Shown piece after piece: positions 9,083-16,534 of a stretch of DNA of 64,000 nt (the first letter of the stretch is position 1; each line of letters begins with the position of its first letter). The translations under genes and the position numbers were made by a program. Source of the DNA: Stenomitos frigidus ULC18 (lineage in GTDB: Bacteria; Cyanobacteriota; Cyanobacteriia; Leptolyngbyales; Leptolyngbyaceae). The stretch covers positions 62,001-126,000 of the forward strand of contig NZ_PVWK01000142.1 in NCBI RefSeq assembly GCF_003003795.1, read 5' to 3'. A model generated the notes under the pieces. It searched no databases and was not told the DNA's origin. It worked only from the letters and a program-made list of their open reading frames with translations.

Positions 9083-9182
9083 TATAGCAGTTGCCACAAA
9101 GCTTAGGACATGGGGATCAAAGGGGGCGTGCCCCCAGCCAGGGGTTTTACCCCTGCACCCCGTCCTAACTAGTATGGCTATA
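9083..9182. repeat. 100-bp cloverleaf-like palindromic element
   Basis: Nested inverted repeats: an outer TATAGC/GCTATA pair (9083-9088, 9177-9182), an inner TTAGGAC/GTCCTAA pair (9103-9109, 9162-9168), and two tight hairpins inside, GGGGGC-GT-GCCCCC (9122-9135) and AGGGG/CCCCT (9140-9154). The layout looks like a small non-autonomous mobile element or an interspersed palindrome. The remainder of the 416-base gap (8845-9260) shows only a weak GAGTT/AACTC hairpin at 9061-9073 and presumably the proB promoter. Confidence 0.7.
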
Positions 9183-9260
9183 GCTATAGTATTTAACGAT
9201 TTTTAGTCTGAAAAAAGATTTGGGTTTCCTTCCTATCCTTATGGCTGTAAATATCTCATT

Positions 9261-10385
9261 GTGACGACTGACACCCTCTCTCAAACCCTGGTGGTCAAAA
9301 TCGGTACCTCTAGCTTGACGCAACCAGAGACTGGGCGTTTAGCCTTAGCGACGATCGCGAGCCTTGTTGAGGTGCTTAGCAATCTGCGGCGGCAGGGCCA
9401 TCGTGTGGTCCTGGTGTCATCGGGTGCTGTTGGTGTTGGCTGTGCTCGCCTGGGCATGACCGAACGACCACGCGCCATCGCCCTTAAGCAAGCTGTTGCG
9501 GCCGTCGGGCAGGGGCGGCTCATCCGCATCTACGACGATTTTTTTACCTCTTTGGAGCAGCCGATCGCTCAAGTCTTGCTCACTCGAAGCGATCTGGTAC
9601 AGCGCAACAGCTACCTCAACGTTGAACGTACTTTTCGGCAACTGCTTCAGTTGGGTGTGATCCCCATCGTCAACGAAAACGATACGGTGGCTGTGGATGA
9701 GCTGAAGTTTGGCGACAACGATACCCTTTCGGCGCTGGTTGCCAATCTGGTTCGGGCAGACTGGCTATTTTTGCTTACTGATGTCGATCGTCTTTACTCA
9801 GCCGATCCGCGCAATGATCCCGATGCCCAACCGATTGTGCGCATCAACCGCATGGAGCAACTGCACGATCTACAGATTAGTGTTGGCAACCCCGGCTCCC
9901 GTTGGGGCACTGGCGGCATGGTGACAAAAATTGCGGCGGCACAGATTGCGACGGGTGCAGGAGTCCGTACAGTCATTACCAACGGTCGGTTTCCCAAAAA
10001 TCTGGAAAAGATCTTGCAGGGTGAAGCGATCGGCACTCAGTTTGAACCCCAACCTCGACCGGCGAGTGCCCGCAAACGTTGGATTGCCCATGGCTTGGTG
10101 CCCACTGGCAAACTATACCTGGATGATGGCGCGGTCAACGCCATTCGCAGCGATGGACGATCGCTCCTCGCTGCTGGGATTGTTCAAGTAGACGGTGAGT
10201 TTCAAAGCCAGGAAGCTGTGTTGTTGTGCGAACGCTCTGGTCAAGAGATCGCCAGAGGCATCGTCAATTACCGCAGCAGCGAACTCCAGCAAATTAAAGG
10301 GCACCAATCTGACGCGATCGCGGCTATTCTCGGCTACCCTGGCGCTGAGACCGTGGTACATAGAGATAATTTGGTGCTGAGTTAA
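9261..10385 (+). CDS. proB: Glutamate 5-kinase
   Basis: Catalyses ATP-dependent phosphorylation of glutamate, the first step of proline synthesis in the cytoplasm. The 374-residue protein has the amino acid kinase domain first ([10 protein letters not shown] at the N-terminus, [40 protein letters not shown], and [15 protein letters not shown]) and a C-terminal PUA domain from about residue 280, the same domain order and length as E. coli ProB. The start is GTG 9261. It is the last gene of the plus-strand block and converges on the response regulator, with 9 bases between stop codons. Confidence 0.95.
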   Translation: MTTDTLSQTLVVKIGTSSLTQPETGRLALATIASLVEVLSNLRRQGHRVVLVSSGAVGVGCARLGMTERPRAIALKQAVAAVGQGRLIRIYDDFFTSLEQPIAQVLLTRSDLVQRNSYLNVERTFRQLLQLGVIPIVNENDTVAVDELKFGDNDTLSALVANLVRADWLFLLTDVDRLYSADPRNDPDAQPIVRINRMEQLHDLQISVGNPGSRWGTGGMVTKIAAAQIATGAGVRTVITNGRFPKNLEKILQGEAIGTQFEPQPRPASARKRWIAHGLVPTGKLYLDDGAVNAIRSDGRSLLAAGIVQVDGEFQSQEAVLLCERSGQEIARGIVNYRSSELQQIKGHQSDAIAAILGYPGAETVVHRDNLVLS

Positions 10386-10394
10386 AGGATGGTT

Positions 10395-11195
10395 CTAACT
10401 CCTGGCACGTTCGCCTACCATCATGCGATTAGACGAACGTGCCAGGGATTTTCGGTGCGGTGGGTAATCGGTTGGTTGAGCCGATGCCGCCGTGAGAAAC
10501 TCCAGATTAAATCGATAGCCCACATTACGAACGGTTTGAATGAGGCTGGGTTGACGCGGATCGGATTCGATTTTTTTGCGCAGTGACAGAACGTGAGTGT
10601 CTACCGTACGAGGATTGTCGATCGCGTCAGGCCATGCTCGTCTCAGCAACTCCAAACGGCTGAGTGGCAGGCCGCCTGCCTGCGCTAGCACATATAGCAG
10701 GCTGAACTCTTGCGGCGTTAAATCGACCAGATCACCCTTAAACCGCACTCGACGATGGACGAGATCGATCTTGAGGTCGCCATAGTCTAGCGATGCAGGG
10801 GGGGATGGCGATTTGCTGCGTCGAGTCAGTGCTTCCACCCGGGCGAGAAATTCCTGCATCCCAAAGGGCTTGGTTAAATAATCGTCAGCGCCTGCCCGTA
10901 GCCCCTCCACAATATCGGTTTCGGTGCTGCGAGCAGACAACATTAAAATAAGTGACTGCTGCTGCTGTTGGAGCCAACGACAAAATTCAATGCCGTTGCC
11001 ATCGGGCAGTTCAGAGTCCAGAATGACCAGCGTTGGCTGGCGATGCTGGAACACGTCCCTTGCTTGATGCAGGTCAGCCGTTTGATGAACCCAATACCCT
11101 GCCTGCTGCAAATGCCAACCCAGTAGCGATCGCAGATGCGGATTTGCCTCGACAATTTGAATACAAAAAGCTCCCACGGAGGCTGCATTCCTCAA
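10395..11195 (-). CDS. OmpR/PhoB-type response regulator with incomplete acidic pocket
   Basis: A 266-residue two-component regulator: receiver domain (about residues 10-125) and winged-helix DNA-binding domain (about 140-230). The phospho-acceptor Asp is present in VILDSELPDG, the Thr/Ser switch in MLSARS and the Lys in LTKPF. At the start of the receiver, where PhoB has the metal-binding Glu-Asp pair, this protein reads VEANP, so one acid is missing. Atypical regulators such as cyanobacterial NblR show comparable changes and can act without phosphorylation; identity with NblR is only a possibility. The C-terminal tail is encoded by the proB terminator hairpin. No partner kinase is adjacent. 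Confidence 0.85.
   Translation of the reverse strand: MRNAASVGAFCIQIVEANPHLRSLLGWHLQQAGYWVHQTADLHQARDVFQHRQPTLVILDSELPDGNGIEFCRWLQQQQQSLILMLSARSTETDIVEGLRAGADDYLTKPFGMQEFLARVEALTRRSKSPSPPASLDYGDLKIDLVHRRVRFKGDLVDLTPQEFSLLYVLAQAGGLPLSRLELLRRAWPDAIDNPRTVDTHVLSLRKKIESDPRQPSLIQTVRNVGYRFNLEFLTAASAQPTDYPPHRKSLARSSNRMMVGERARS
10401..10446. terminator. Hairpin shared by proB and the convergent regulator
   Basis: A perfect 13-bp stem (10401-10413 with 10434-10446) and a 20-base loop lie just after the proB stop and are followed by GATTTTC on the plus strand. The same bases encode the last residues of the minus-strand regulator, so the terminator lies inside a coding sequence. Confidence 0.75.
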
Positions 11196-11215
11196 AGATT
11201 GTGACTATAAACCTA

Positions 11216-11534
11216 TCAGAGCCTTCAGTGTGGGTTTGTAATCGGCGCTACCCCTACCAATTCAGCCTTTCCAGGAAGGCGTGCGTTAATTCAGCCTGAT
11301 CCACTTCTAAGCGCTGCAACGGCTTTCCGGGTGGTTCAAAAAAGTTTTACATATTAAAGCCCTGAGAAAGAGCAAGATCCTAATTCATTAAAGTTAAAAT
11401 GATTACAGATAGTAGTTTCGTTTAGGACAAATGATTGGAGAAATTGGTTTTGCAGTCGCAGCCTTTTGTCCTTCCCCGACACACCGCTGCCCTTTTAAGT
11501 CTTAACTGTTAACCTAACTACTCTAACGCCAACT
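11216..11534. other. Spacer between regulator and DUF6761 gene
   Basis: Divergent promoter region for the response regulator (minus) and the small gene at 11535 (plus). Two copies of AATTCAGCCT occur near 11259 and 11287. No gene or RNA structure recognised. Confidence 0.4.
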
Positions 11535-11777
11535 ATGTTGCAGGACACTCTCACCATCCGCTACTACCAGAAGCTAAGCGACGCCTTAGTCGACCTCTGG
11601 AACCGGGGGTATCGCTTTGACGACTTACGCCTCTTTGTGGATGGTTATCTGGCTTCTCTCAGGCACACCAATGGCCTTGAGCCCTATTTGATTCATCGGC
11701 TTGAAGAAGAGATCGTGCGCTATCTCTACGACCCGTCTAACTTTGAAAAAACTGAGACTGAGCTGGACTATCGCTAA
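11535..11777 (+). CDS. Small cyanobacterial protein, DUF6761-like
   Basis: An 80-residue soluble protein beginning MLQDTLTIRYYQKLSDA, with WNRGYRFDDLRLFVDGYL and YLIHRLEEE motifs that I recognise from a conserved short cyanobacterial family (DUF6761). It is predicted to be mostly helical with no membrane segment and no catalytic motif. The start ATG follows a spacer rich in A/T and no operon partner is evident; the next gene on the right is on the opposite strand. Function unknown. Confidence 0.75.
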   Translation: MLQDTLTIRYYQKLSDALVDLWNRGYRFDDLRLFVDGYLASLRHTNGLEPYLIHRLEEEIVRYLYDPSNFEKTETELDYR

Positions 11778-11865
11778 AGCGCGATCGCATCTACCCTCCG
11801 CTCCACCACTGACTACTTCACTGTGTTGTACCGTCGTCGCTTTTGAACGGCACTTCAGAGTGCGT

Positions 11866-12390
11866 TTAGCTTTTCGGCTTGTTAACCGTATAAGTAATTT
11901 GTACCAGCCCTGAACTATAAGCTTGGCAGTCAATGAGGTTCAATGGCTGTGTTGAAGTGCTAGTTTGAAAGAGTGGCATACCACTGCCGAGCAAGATGGG
12001 ATGGATGGAAAGAACCACCCCGTCTAGCAGCGCGTGCTCTATAAAGGGATGAATGAGCGTGGGTCCCCCGACCAACCAAATATTTTTGCCATCGGTTTGG
12101 CGTAACGCTTCCACAAAGGCTTTGACATCAGTGCGAACCGTTTTGGCATGAGGGGACGCATCAAAATCAGGCTGGCTGGAAAAGACGTAGTTTTGCTTCT
12201 CGTGATAGGGAAATTCGCCGAACGTGAGTACCTGCTCGTACGTTTTTCGTCCCATCAATATGGTGTCAACACCAGCCAGAAAGTCGGTGTAGCCATAGTC
12301 CTGGTCGGTGAAGAGCCAATCAACCTCACCGGATGGACGAGCAATGTAACCATCCAGACTCGTGGCGATATAAAGAATAAGGCGACGCAT
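11866..12390 (-). CDS. Dihydrofolate reductase family protein (RibD C-terminal type)
   Basis: A 174-residue protein with the RibD C-terminal/DHFR-like fold: MRRLILYIATSLDGYIARP at the start, VDTILMGRKTYEQV and then IWLVGGPTLIHPFIEHALLDG for NADPH binding, and IHPILLGSGMPLF near the end. This matches the YwjB/YyaP-type reductases, whose physiological substrates are unknown. The open frame extends six codons upstream to 12408, but the ATG at 12390 is the usual start. It is about 70 bases downstream of the HIT gene on the same strand. Confidence 0.85.
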   Translation of the reverse strand: MRRLILYIATSLDGYIARPSGEVDWLFTDQDYGYTDFLAGVDTILMGRKTYEQVLTFGEFPYHEKQNYVFSSQPDFDASPHAKTVRTDVKAFVEALRQTDGKNIWLVGGPTLIHPFIEHALLDGVVLSIHPILLGSGMPLFQTSTSTQPLNLIDCQAYSSGLVQITYTVNKPKS

Positions 12391-12460
12391 CGTGCCAAGG
12401 CCGTTCAAATTGCCTTGGCTAGATTACCACAAGAACGTCTTACACGTATGCAGATTCAAA

Positions 12461-12907
12461 TTACAGTCGATGCTGAATGGCGTTGGCGATCGCTTGCATA
12501 AGTGGACGATCGCGCTCCTCATCAAACACGATCGACTGACGATAGGCTTGTTCGTACGACTGCGGCAACGAAGTACGGTGGGGCTCCGGTTCTGTCAAAT
12601 ATCTAGGAAATACGTGTGCATGTAAGGCTGGTTCCAGATTGCCCAAAATTTGGTAATTGATGCGACAGGCCTCAGTCACCTCCAGTAGGGCATCGCCTAA
12701 AACCGCCATATCGTGCAGGAACTGTATACGCCCTTGCTGATCGAGCGCATTCAAGGCAGGTATTACCGGATCTGGCAACAGCAGAGAGTAGCCACGCAAA
12801 AACTGTACATCCCCCAGAACTAGCCATCCCGACGTTACGCGACTAATAACCATTGGGTTTGTTCCGTTTCGTGCCGCTTCAACGCGACGATGAATCAAAG
12901 TTCGCAT
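12461..12907 (-). CDS. HIT family protein with altered histidine triad
   Basis: A 148-residue protein of the HIT superfamily, which hydrolyses or transfers nucleotidyl groups. The C-terminal motif reads ALHAHVFPRY where the family has HxHxHxxPRY: the middle His that acts as nucleophile and the third His are kept, while the first is Ala. The N-terminal part (SGWLVLGDVQFLRGYSLLLP) fits the HIT strand pattern. No substrate can be assigned. It is on the same strand as the RibD-like reductase and diverges from asnS across a repeat-filled spacer. Confidence 0.75.
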   Translation of the reverse strand: MRTLIHRRVEAARNGTNPMVISRVTSGWLVLGDVQFLRGYSLLLPDPVIPALNALDQQGRIQFLHDMAVLGDALLEVTEACRINYQILGNLEPALHAHVFPRYLTEPEPHRTSLPQSYEQAYRQSIVFDEERDRPLMQAIANAIQHRL

Positions 12908-12935
12908 CTTCGCTTTCGATCGATAGCTTTTGTAA

Positions 12936-13032
12936 GATGTGTTAGCGCAGCGTAACGCACCGCCCCCAGGAGTTAATGCGTTACGTGATTGTCTTCAAGG
13001 ATTAATGTGTTACGGCGATTGCCTAACACATC
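12936..13032. repeat. 97-bp interspersed palindromic element
   Basis: Outer inverted repeat GATGTGTTAG/CTAACACATC (12936-12945, 13023-13032) encloses an inner pair CGTAACGCA/TGCGTTACG (12951-12959, 12977-12985). Sequences with this GTGTTAGCGCAGCGTAACGCACC core are familiar as dispersed repeats in cyanobacterial genomes. Confidence 0.7.
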
Positions 13033-13051
13033 CTATCAAAAGCCAATGTTA

Positions 13052-13097
13052 TTTAATTGCCATCTCTAAGCACTTTTAATTCCCATCTCTAAGCACT
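13052..13097. repeat. Two 23-bp direct repeats upstream of asnS
   Basis: TTTAATTGCCATCTCTAAGC is repeated 23 bases later with one G-to-C change. It lies about 60-105 bases before the asnS start and may overlap its promoter. Confidence 0.85.
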
Positions 13098-13123
13098 TTG
13101 CTACACTCAAATTCAGCGCTCCT

Positions 13124-13151
13124 CCCTACACCCCACACCCTACACCCCACT
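13124..13151. repeat. Tandem heptamer repeat (CCCYACA type)
   Basis: Four 7-base units (CCCTACA, CCCCACA, CCCTACA, CCCCACT) end five bases before the asnS ATG, leaving no purine-rich ribosome-binding site. Confidence 0.85.
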
Positions 13152-13156
13152 TCCTC

Positions 13157-14551
13157 ATGCCTACGACTCGACGCATTGTAGATCTTCTCCGTCACGGGCA
13201 GCCTGACGAATCTGTCACCATTAAAGGCTGGGTGCGTACCAAGCGAGAGCAGAAAGAATTTAGCTTTGTGGAAGTGAATGATGGCTCTTCGTTAGCGGGG
13301 CTTCAGGTCGTTGTCAACCAAGAGGTGCCGGGGTATGCGGAGACGATCAAGCGAATCAACACAGGCGCATCGGTAGAAATTTCGGGCACCTTAGTCGAAT
13401 CCCCTGCCAAGGGACAGCGCGTCGAACTCAAAGCAGCGTCGATCGCCGTGTATGGCGAAGCTGACCCAGAAACCTATCCCTTGCAGAAAAAGCGACATTC
13501 GTTTGAGTTTCTGCGAGACATTGGGCATTTGCGATCGCGCACCAACACACTCAGCGCTGTTTTCCGCGTCCGTAATGCGGCTTCGACGGCAATCCACCAG
13601 TTCTTTCAGGAACGTGGGTTTCTTTGGGTGCACACACCCATCATCAGCGCCAGCGATTGTGAAGGTGCAGGCGAAATGTTCACTGTCACCGGCTTTGATT
13701 TGAAAAAAGTGCCGTTAACGGCTGAACAGGGCGTTGACTTTAGCAAAGATTTTTTCGGCAAGCATGCTTACCTCACCGTTAGCGGACAGCTCGAAGCCGA
13801 AATTATGGCGATGGCGTTCAGCAATGTGTACACGTTTGGCCCTACTTTTCGCGCTGAGAACTCCAATACCTCGCGACACCTGGCAGAGTTCTGGATGGTC
13901 GAGCCAGAGATGGCCTTTTGCGATCTTGAAGGCGACATGGATCTGGCAGAAGCCTTCCTCAAGTACATCTTTAAGTACGTGCTGGAAACCTGCCCGGAAG
14001 ATATGGAGTTTTTTAACCAGCGGATCGATAATTCCGTGCTGGCAACTGCCGATAATATCATCAACAACGAGTTTGCCCGCGTCACCTATACAGAGGCGAT
14101 CGCACTGCTCGAAAAAGCCAGTAAAACCTTTGAATATCCCGTTGAGTGGGGGTTGGATCTGCAATCGGAACACGAGCGCTATCTGGCAGAAGAGCATTTC
14201 AAAAAGCCGACGATCGTCACCGACTATCCCGCCAAAATCAAAGCTTTCTATATGCGGTTGAATGATGACGAAAACACCGTCCGGGCAATGGATATCCTTG
14301 CGCCCAAGATTGGTGAAATCATCGGCGGTTCGCAGCGTGAAGAACGGTTGGATGTGTTGGAACGCCGCATCCAGGCACAGGGACTCGACCTGGCAGAGTA
14401 CTGGTGGTATCTCGATTTGCGTCGCTATGGTACGGTGCCTCATGCAGGCTTCGGACTAGGCTTTGAGCGTCTTGTACAGTTCCTTACAGGCATGAGCAAC
14501 ATCCGCGACGTGATACCCTTTCCGCGGGCGCCGTTGGATGTAGAGTTTTAG
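13157..14551 (+). CDS. asnS: Asparagine--tRNA ligase
   Basis: Charges tRNA-Asn with asparagine in the cytoplasm. The 464-residue class II synthetase has an N-terminal OB-fold anticodon-binding domain (about residues 15-100) and a catalytic domain with motif 2 ([21 protein letters not shown]) and motif 3 ([21 protein letters not shown]). The asparagine-specific form is supported by the [10 protein letters not shown] stretch and by the length. The ATG at 13157 is preceded by pyrimidine-rich heptamer repeats and has no clear Shine-Dalgarno sequence. It is monocistronic by position. Confidence 0.95.
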   Translation: MPTTRRIVDLLRHGQPDESVTIKGWVRTKREQKEFSFVEVNDGSSLAGLQVVVNQEVPGYAETIKRINTGASVEISGTLVESPAKGQRVELKAASIAVYGEADPETYPLQKKRHSFEFLRDIGHLRSRTNTLSAVFRVRNAASTAIHQFFQERGFLWVHTPIISASDCEGAGEMFTVTGFDLKKVPLTAEQGVDFSKDFFGKHAYLTVSGQLEAEIMAMAFSNVYTFGPTFRAENSNTSRHLAEFWMVEPEMAFCDLEGDMDLAEAFLKYIFKYVLETCPEDMEFFNQRIDNSVLATADNIINNEFARVTYTEAIALLEKASKTFEYPVEWGLDLQSEHERYLAEEHFKKPTIVTDYPAKIKAFYMRLNDDENTVRAMDILAPKIGEIIGGSQREERLDVLERRIQAQGLDLAEYWWYLDLRRYGTVPHAGFGLGFERLVQFLTGMSNIRDVIPFPRAPLDVEF

Positions 14552-14659
14552 AAAGGCGATCGCTGAGACCAATCTCCCTGCCGAATCCTTGCCACGATCG
14601 TGCCCTTACACCGTTGCAGCTACGCTAGATTCTAGCTATTGGCCAGATGAAGACGACCG

Positions 14660-14935
14660 TCAATAGTTTTTTGCCTGCTGATCTGTAAAACACCACAGCC
14701 ATTGTTCTCCCAACTCTGCTGAACTAATCACAGGATGTCCCGTTTCCTGGTAGTGATGGCTAGCATGTTGGTTGGGGGAAGAGTCGCAACACAGCATCTT
14801 GCCACACTCCTGACAAATCCGCAGGTGCACCCATCGACTATTGGTTTTGACGCACTCTTCGCAGCGAAAGACAGGATAGTTGGCTTTTGGAATGATGGTT
14901 TCTGTCGTCAGCGTTTGTAGATGTTCGCAGGTCAT
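14660..14935 (-). CDS. UBP-type zinc finger domain protein
   Basis: A 91-residue single-domain protein with the Cys/His spacing of the ubiquitin-hydrolase (UBP/ZnF-UBP) zinc finger: CEHL, CEEC, WVHLRICQECGKMLCCD, then the His cluster NQHASHHYQETGHPV. In eukaryotes this finger binds the C-terminal Gly-Gly of ubiquitin; bacteria carrying it generally lack ubiquitin, so the ligand is unknown and may be another free C-terminus. It is monocistronic between the convergent asnS and the upstream histidine kinase. Recognition of the fold is secure, the role is not. Confidence 0.85.
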   Translation of the reverse strand: MTCEHLQTLTTETIIPKANYPVFRCEECVKTNSRWVHLRICQECGKMLCCDSSPNQHASHHYQETGHPVISSAELGEQWLWCFTDQQAKNY

Positions 14936-15067
14936 ACAGTCTTAAGGGTAGGTGTTGAGTTAAGGAGTTAGGCACAGAGGTTCGAACACGTGTTCAGATA
15001 CTGCGGCTAGAGCGATCGCCTTGTCATCTGCTTAAAGTGAGAAATGACTTATTTGGCTAACTTTTAC

Positions 15068-16471
15068 TTATTTTGCTAATAATGGCAAGCAGATTGTAAA
15101 ACAGGTTCTGCCAGGTTTGGACTCGAAGGTCAGCGTTCCGTGGTGACGATTTTCCACGATACGGCGCACGGTTTCTAGCCCTAGCCCAGAGCCGTGACCC
15201 ACCGCTTTAGTGGTAAAAAAGGGTTCAAAAACGCGCGTTTGAATGTCAGGTGGAATGCCTCTGCCGGAGTCGATGATATCAATGCGGGCACGGCGATCGC
15301 ACTGCTTGGTGATGATTTCCAACACTCCTTTGCCATCCATTGCATCGATCGCGTTATCAATTAAGTTTGTCCATACCTGATTCAGCTCGCTGCCATACGC
15401 CAGCACGTTCGGGAGCTGTTGATCGTAATGGCGCTTTACCTCAATGCCATGTTTGAGCTTGTGATCAAATAACCGTAACGTATCTTCCAGCCCTTGATGC
15501 AGATTTACTTCTTGCTGCACACCTTGATCGAGATAGGAGTAGGATTTCATTGCTTTTACAAGGTCTGAAATGCGTTCAGCTCCCCGTAAGCCATGTTTCA
15601 GCATCGACATCACTTCAAAGGAAAGCGCTAACCAGTGCAAGCCCATCTCTCGTAGTTCAGTCGTATCATCTCGCCAGCGCTCGGTGATCTGTTCCAGGGC
15701 TTCTACTGCAACGCCGCCTTCGGCTAAGGGTTCTGACAGTTTCCATGCCTGCTTAACTCCGTAGTCTTCTAGCCATTCCAGCAGGGTTTCTTCACGATCG
15801 CTCAAGGTTGCCGGATCAAGGCGACCGTTGAGAATGGCATCATACCCCCGGTCACGCATCTGCAACCATTGCTGCGTATGGTCTTCTTCAACCTGACGCT
15901 GCCCGTAAACCAGACTCATCCGTTGCAACTCGACGACAGCAGCAGGAATTTCGCGGAACGATCGCACCAGGGCTGCGGCTGGGTTGTTCAGTTCATGCGC
16001 CAGACCAGCCGCGAGTGTTCCCAATGCTGCCATTTTTTCGCGCCCGCGAATGAATGACTCTAACCCCCGCGTTCGCTGCTGCATCGTGCGGAAAATCATC
16101 CGTTCAAAGTCACGGCATTCATGCAGCAAGGTGCGGAAGTCGTCGCTCTCAATTTCGTAGAGTCGGCAGTCTCCGAGCGCCCGCATGGTCACCGGAACGG
16201 GATCATCAGTCAGGATTGGAATTTCACCAAAAAACGAGGGAGCATTGTGCTGCCCGATCGGGATTTCAATGCCGTCACTGCGCCGAGTGATGCTCATTTG
16301 ACCTTCGATGAGGAGAAACAAGCCTCTATGAGGATCGCCTTCATGCACCAGCACCTCTCCCGCAGGGAGCATAACCGTTTGGGCGCGATCGCATACCCAC
16401 TCCAGACGTTCCTGGGGCAACTGTTGAAAGGGATTTAGATGAATCAAATCCTCAACATACAGCATGAGCAT
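15068..16471 (-). CDS. Cyclic-nucleotide-binding-domain sensor histidine kinase
   Basis: A 467-residue soluble kinase. Residues about 12-130 form a cNMP-binding/CRP-type sensor domain (GEVLVHEGDPHRGLFLLIEG), followed by a long helical linker and a histidine kinase core. The phospho-acceptor is His159 in GLAHELNNP, and the ATP-binding domain shows NLIDNAIDAMDGKG (N box), DSGRGIPPDI (G1), FFTTKAVGHGSGLGL (F/G2). The linker between H box and N box is unusually long (about 190 residues). No membrane segment is seen, so it senses a cytoplasmic signal or works with a partner. It lies 63 bases after the AAA ATPase gene on the same strand. ATG 16465 is an alternative start. Confidence 0.88.
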   Translation of the reverse strand: MLMLYVEDLIHLNPFQQLPQERLEWVCDRAQTVMLPAGEVLVHEGDPHRGLFLLIEGQMSITRRSDGIEIPIGQHNAPSFFGEIPILTDDPVPVTMRALGDCRLYEIESDDFRTLLHECRDFERMIFRTMQQRTRGLESFIRGREKMAALGTLAAGLAHELNNPAAALVRSFREIPAAVVELQRMSLVYGQRQVEEDHTQQWLQMRDRGYDAILNGRLDPATLSDREETLLEWLEDYGVKQAWKLSEPLAEGGVAVEALEQITERWRDDTTELREMGLHWLALSFEVMSMLKHGLRGAERISDLVKAMKSYSYLDQGVQQEVNLHQGLEDTLRLFDHKLKHGIEVKRHYDQQLPNVLAYGSELNQVWTNLIDNAIDAMDGKGVLEIITKQCDRRARIDIIDSGRGIPPDIQTRVFEPFFTTKAVGHGSGLGLETVRRIVENRHHGTLTFESKPGRTCFTICLPLLAK

Positions 16472-16534
16472 CTCCAGCTAAACGACTCACAACCTGTCCC
16501 TCTGGCGGAGTGGCGGCCCCTACTTTGTCTATAT

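Noticed and set aside
13715-14443. 242-codon minus-strand frame inside asnS
   Set aside because: Shadow of a conserved synthetase gene; no domain and no ribosome-binding site.
14970-15000. tRNA T-loop-like GGTTCGAAC
   Set aside because: No acceptor or anticodon stem can be built around it.
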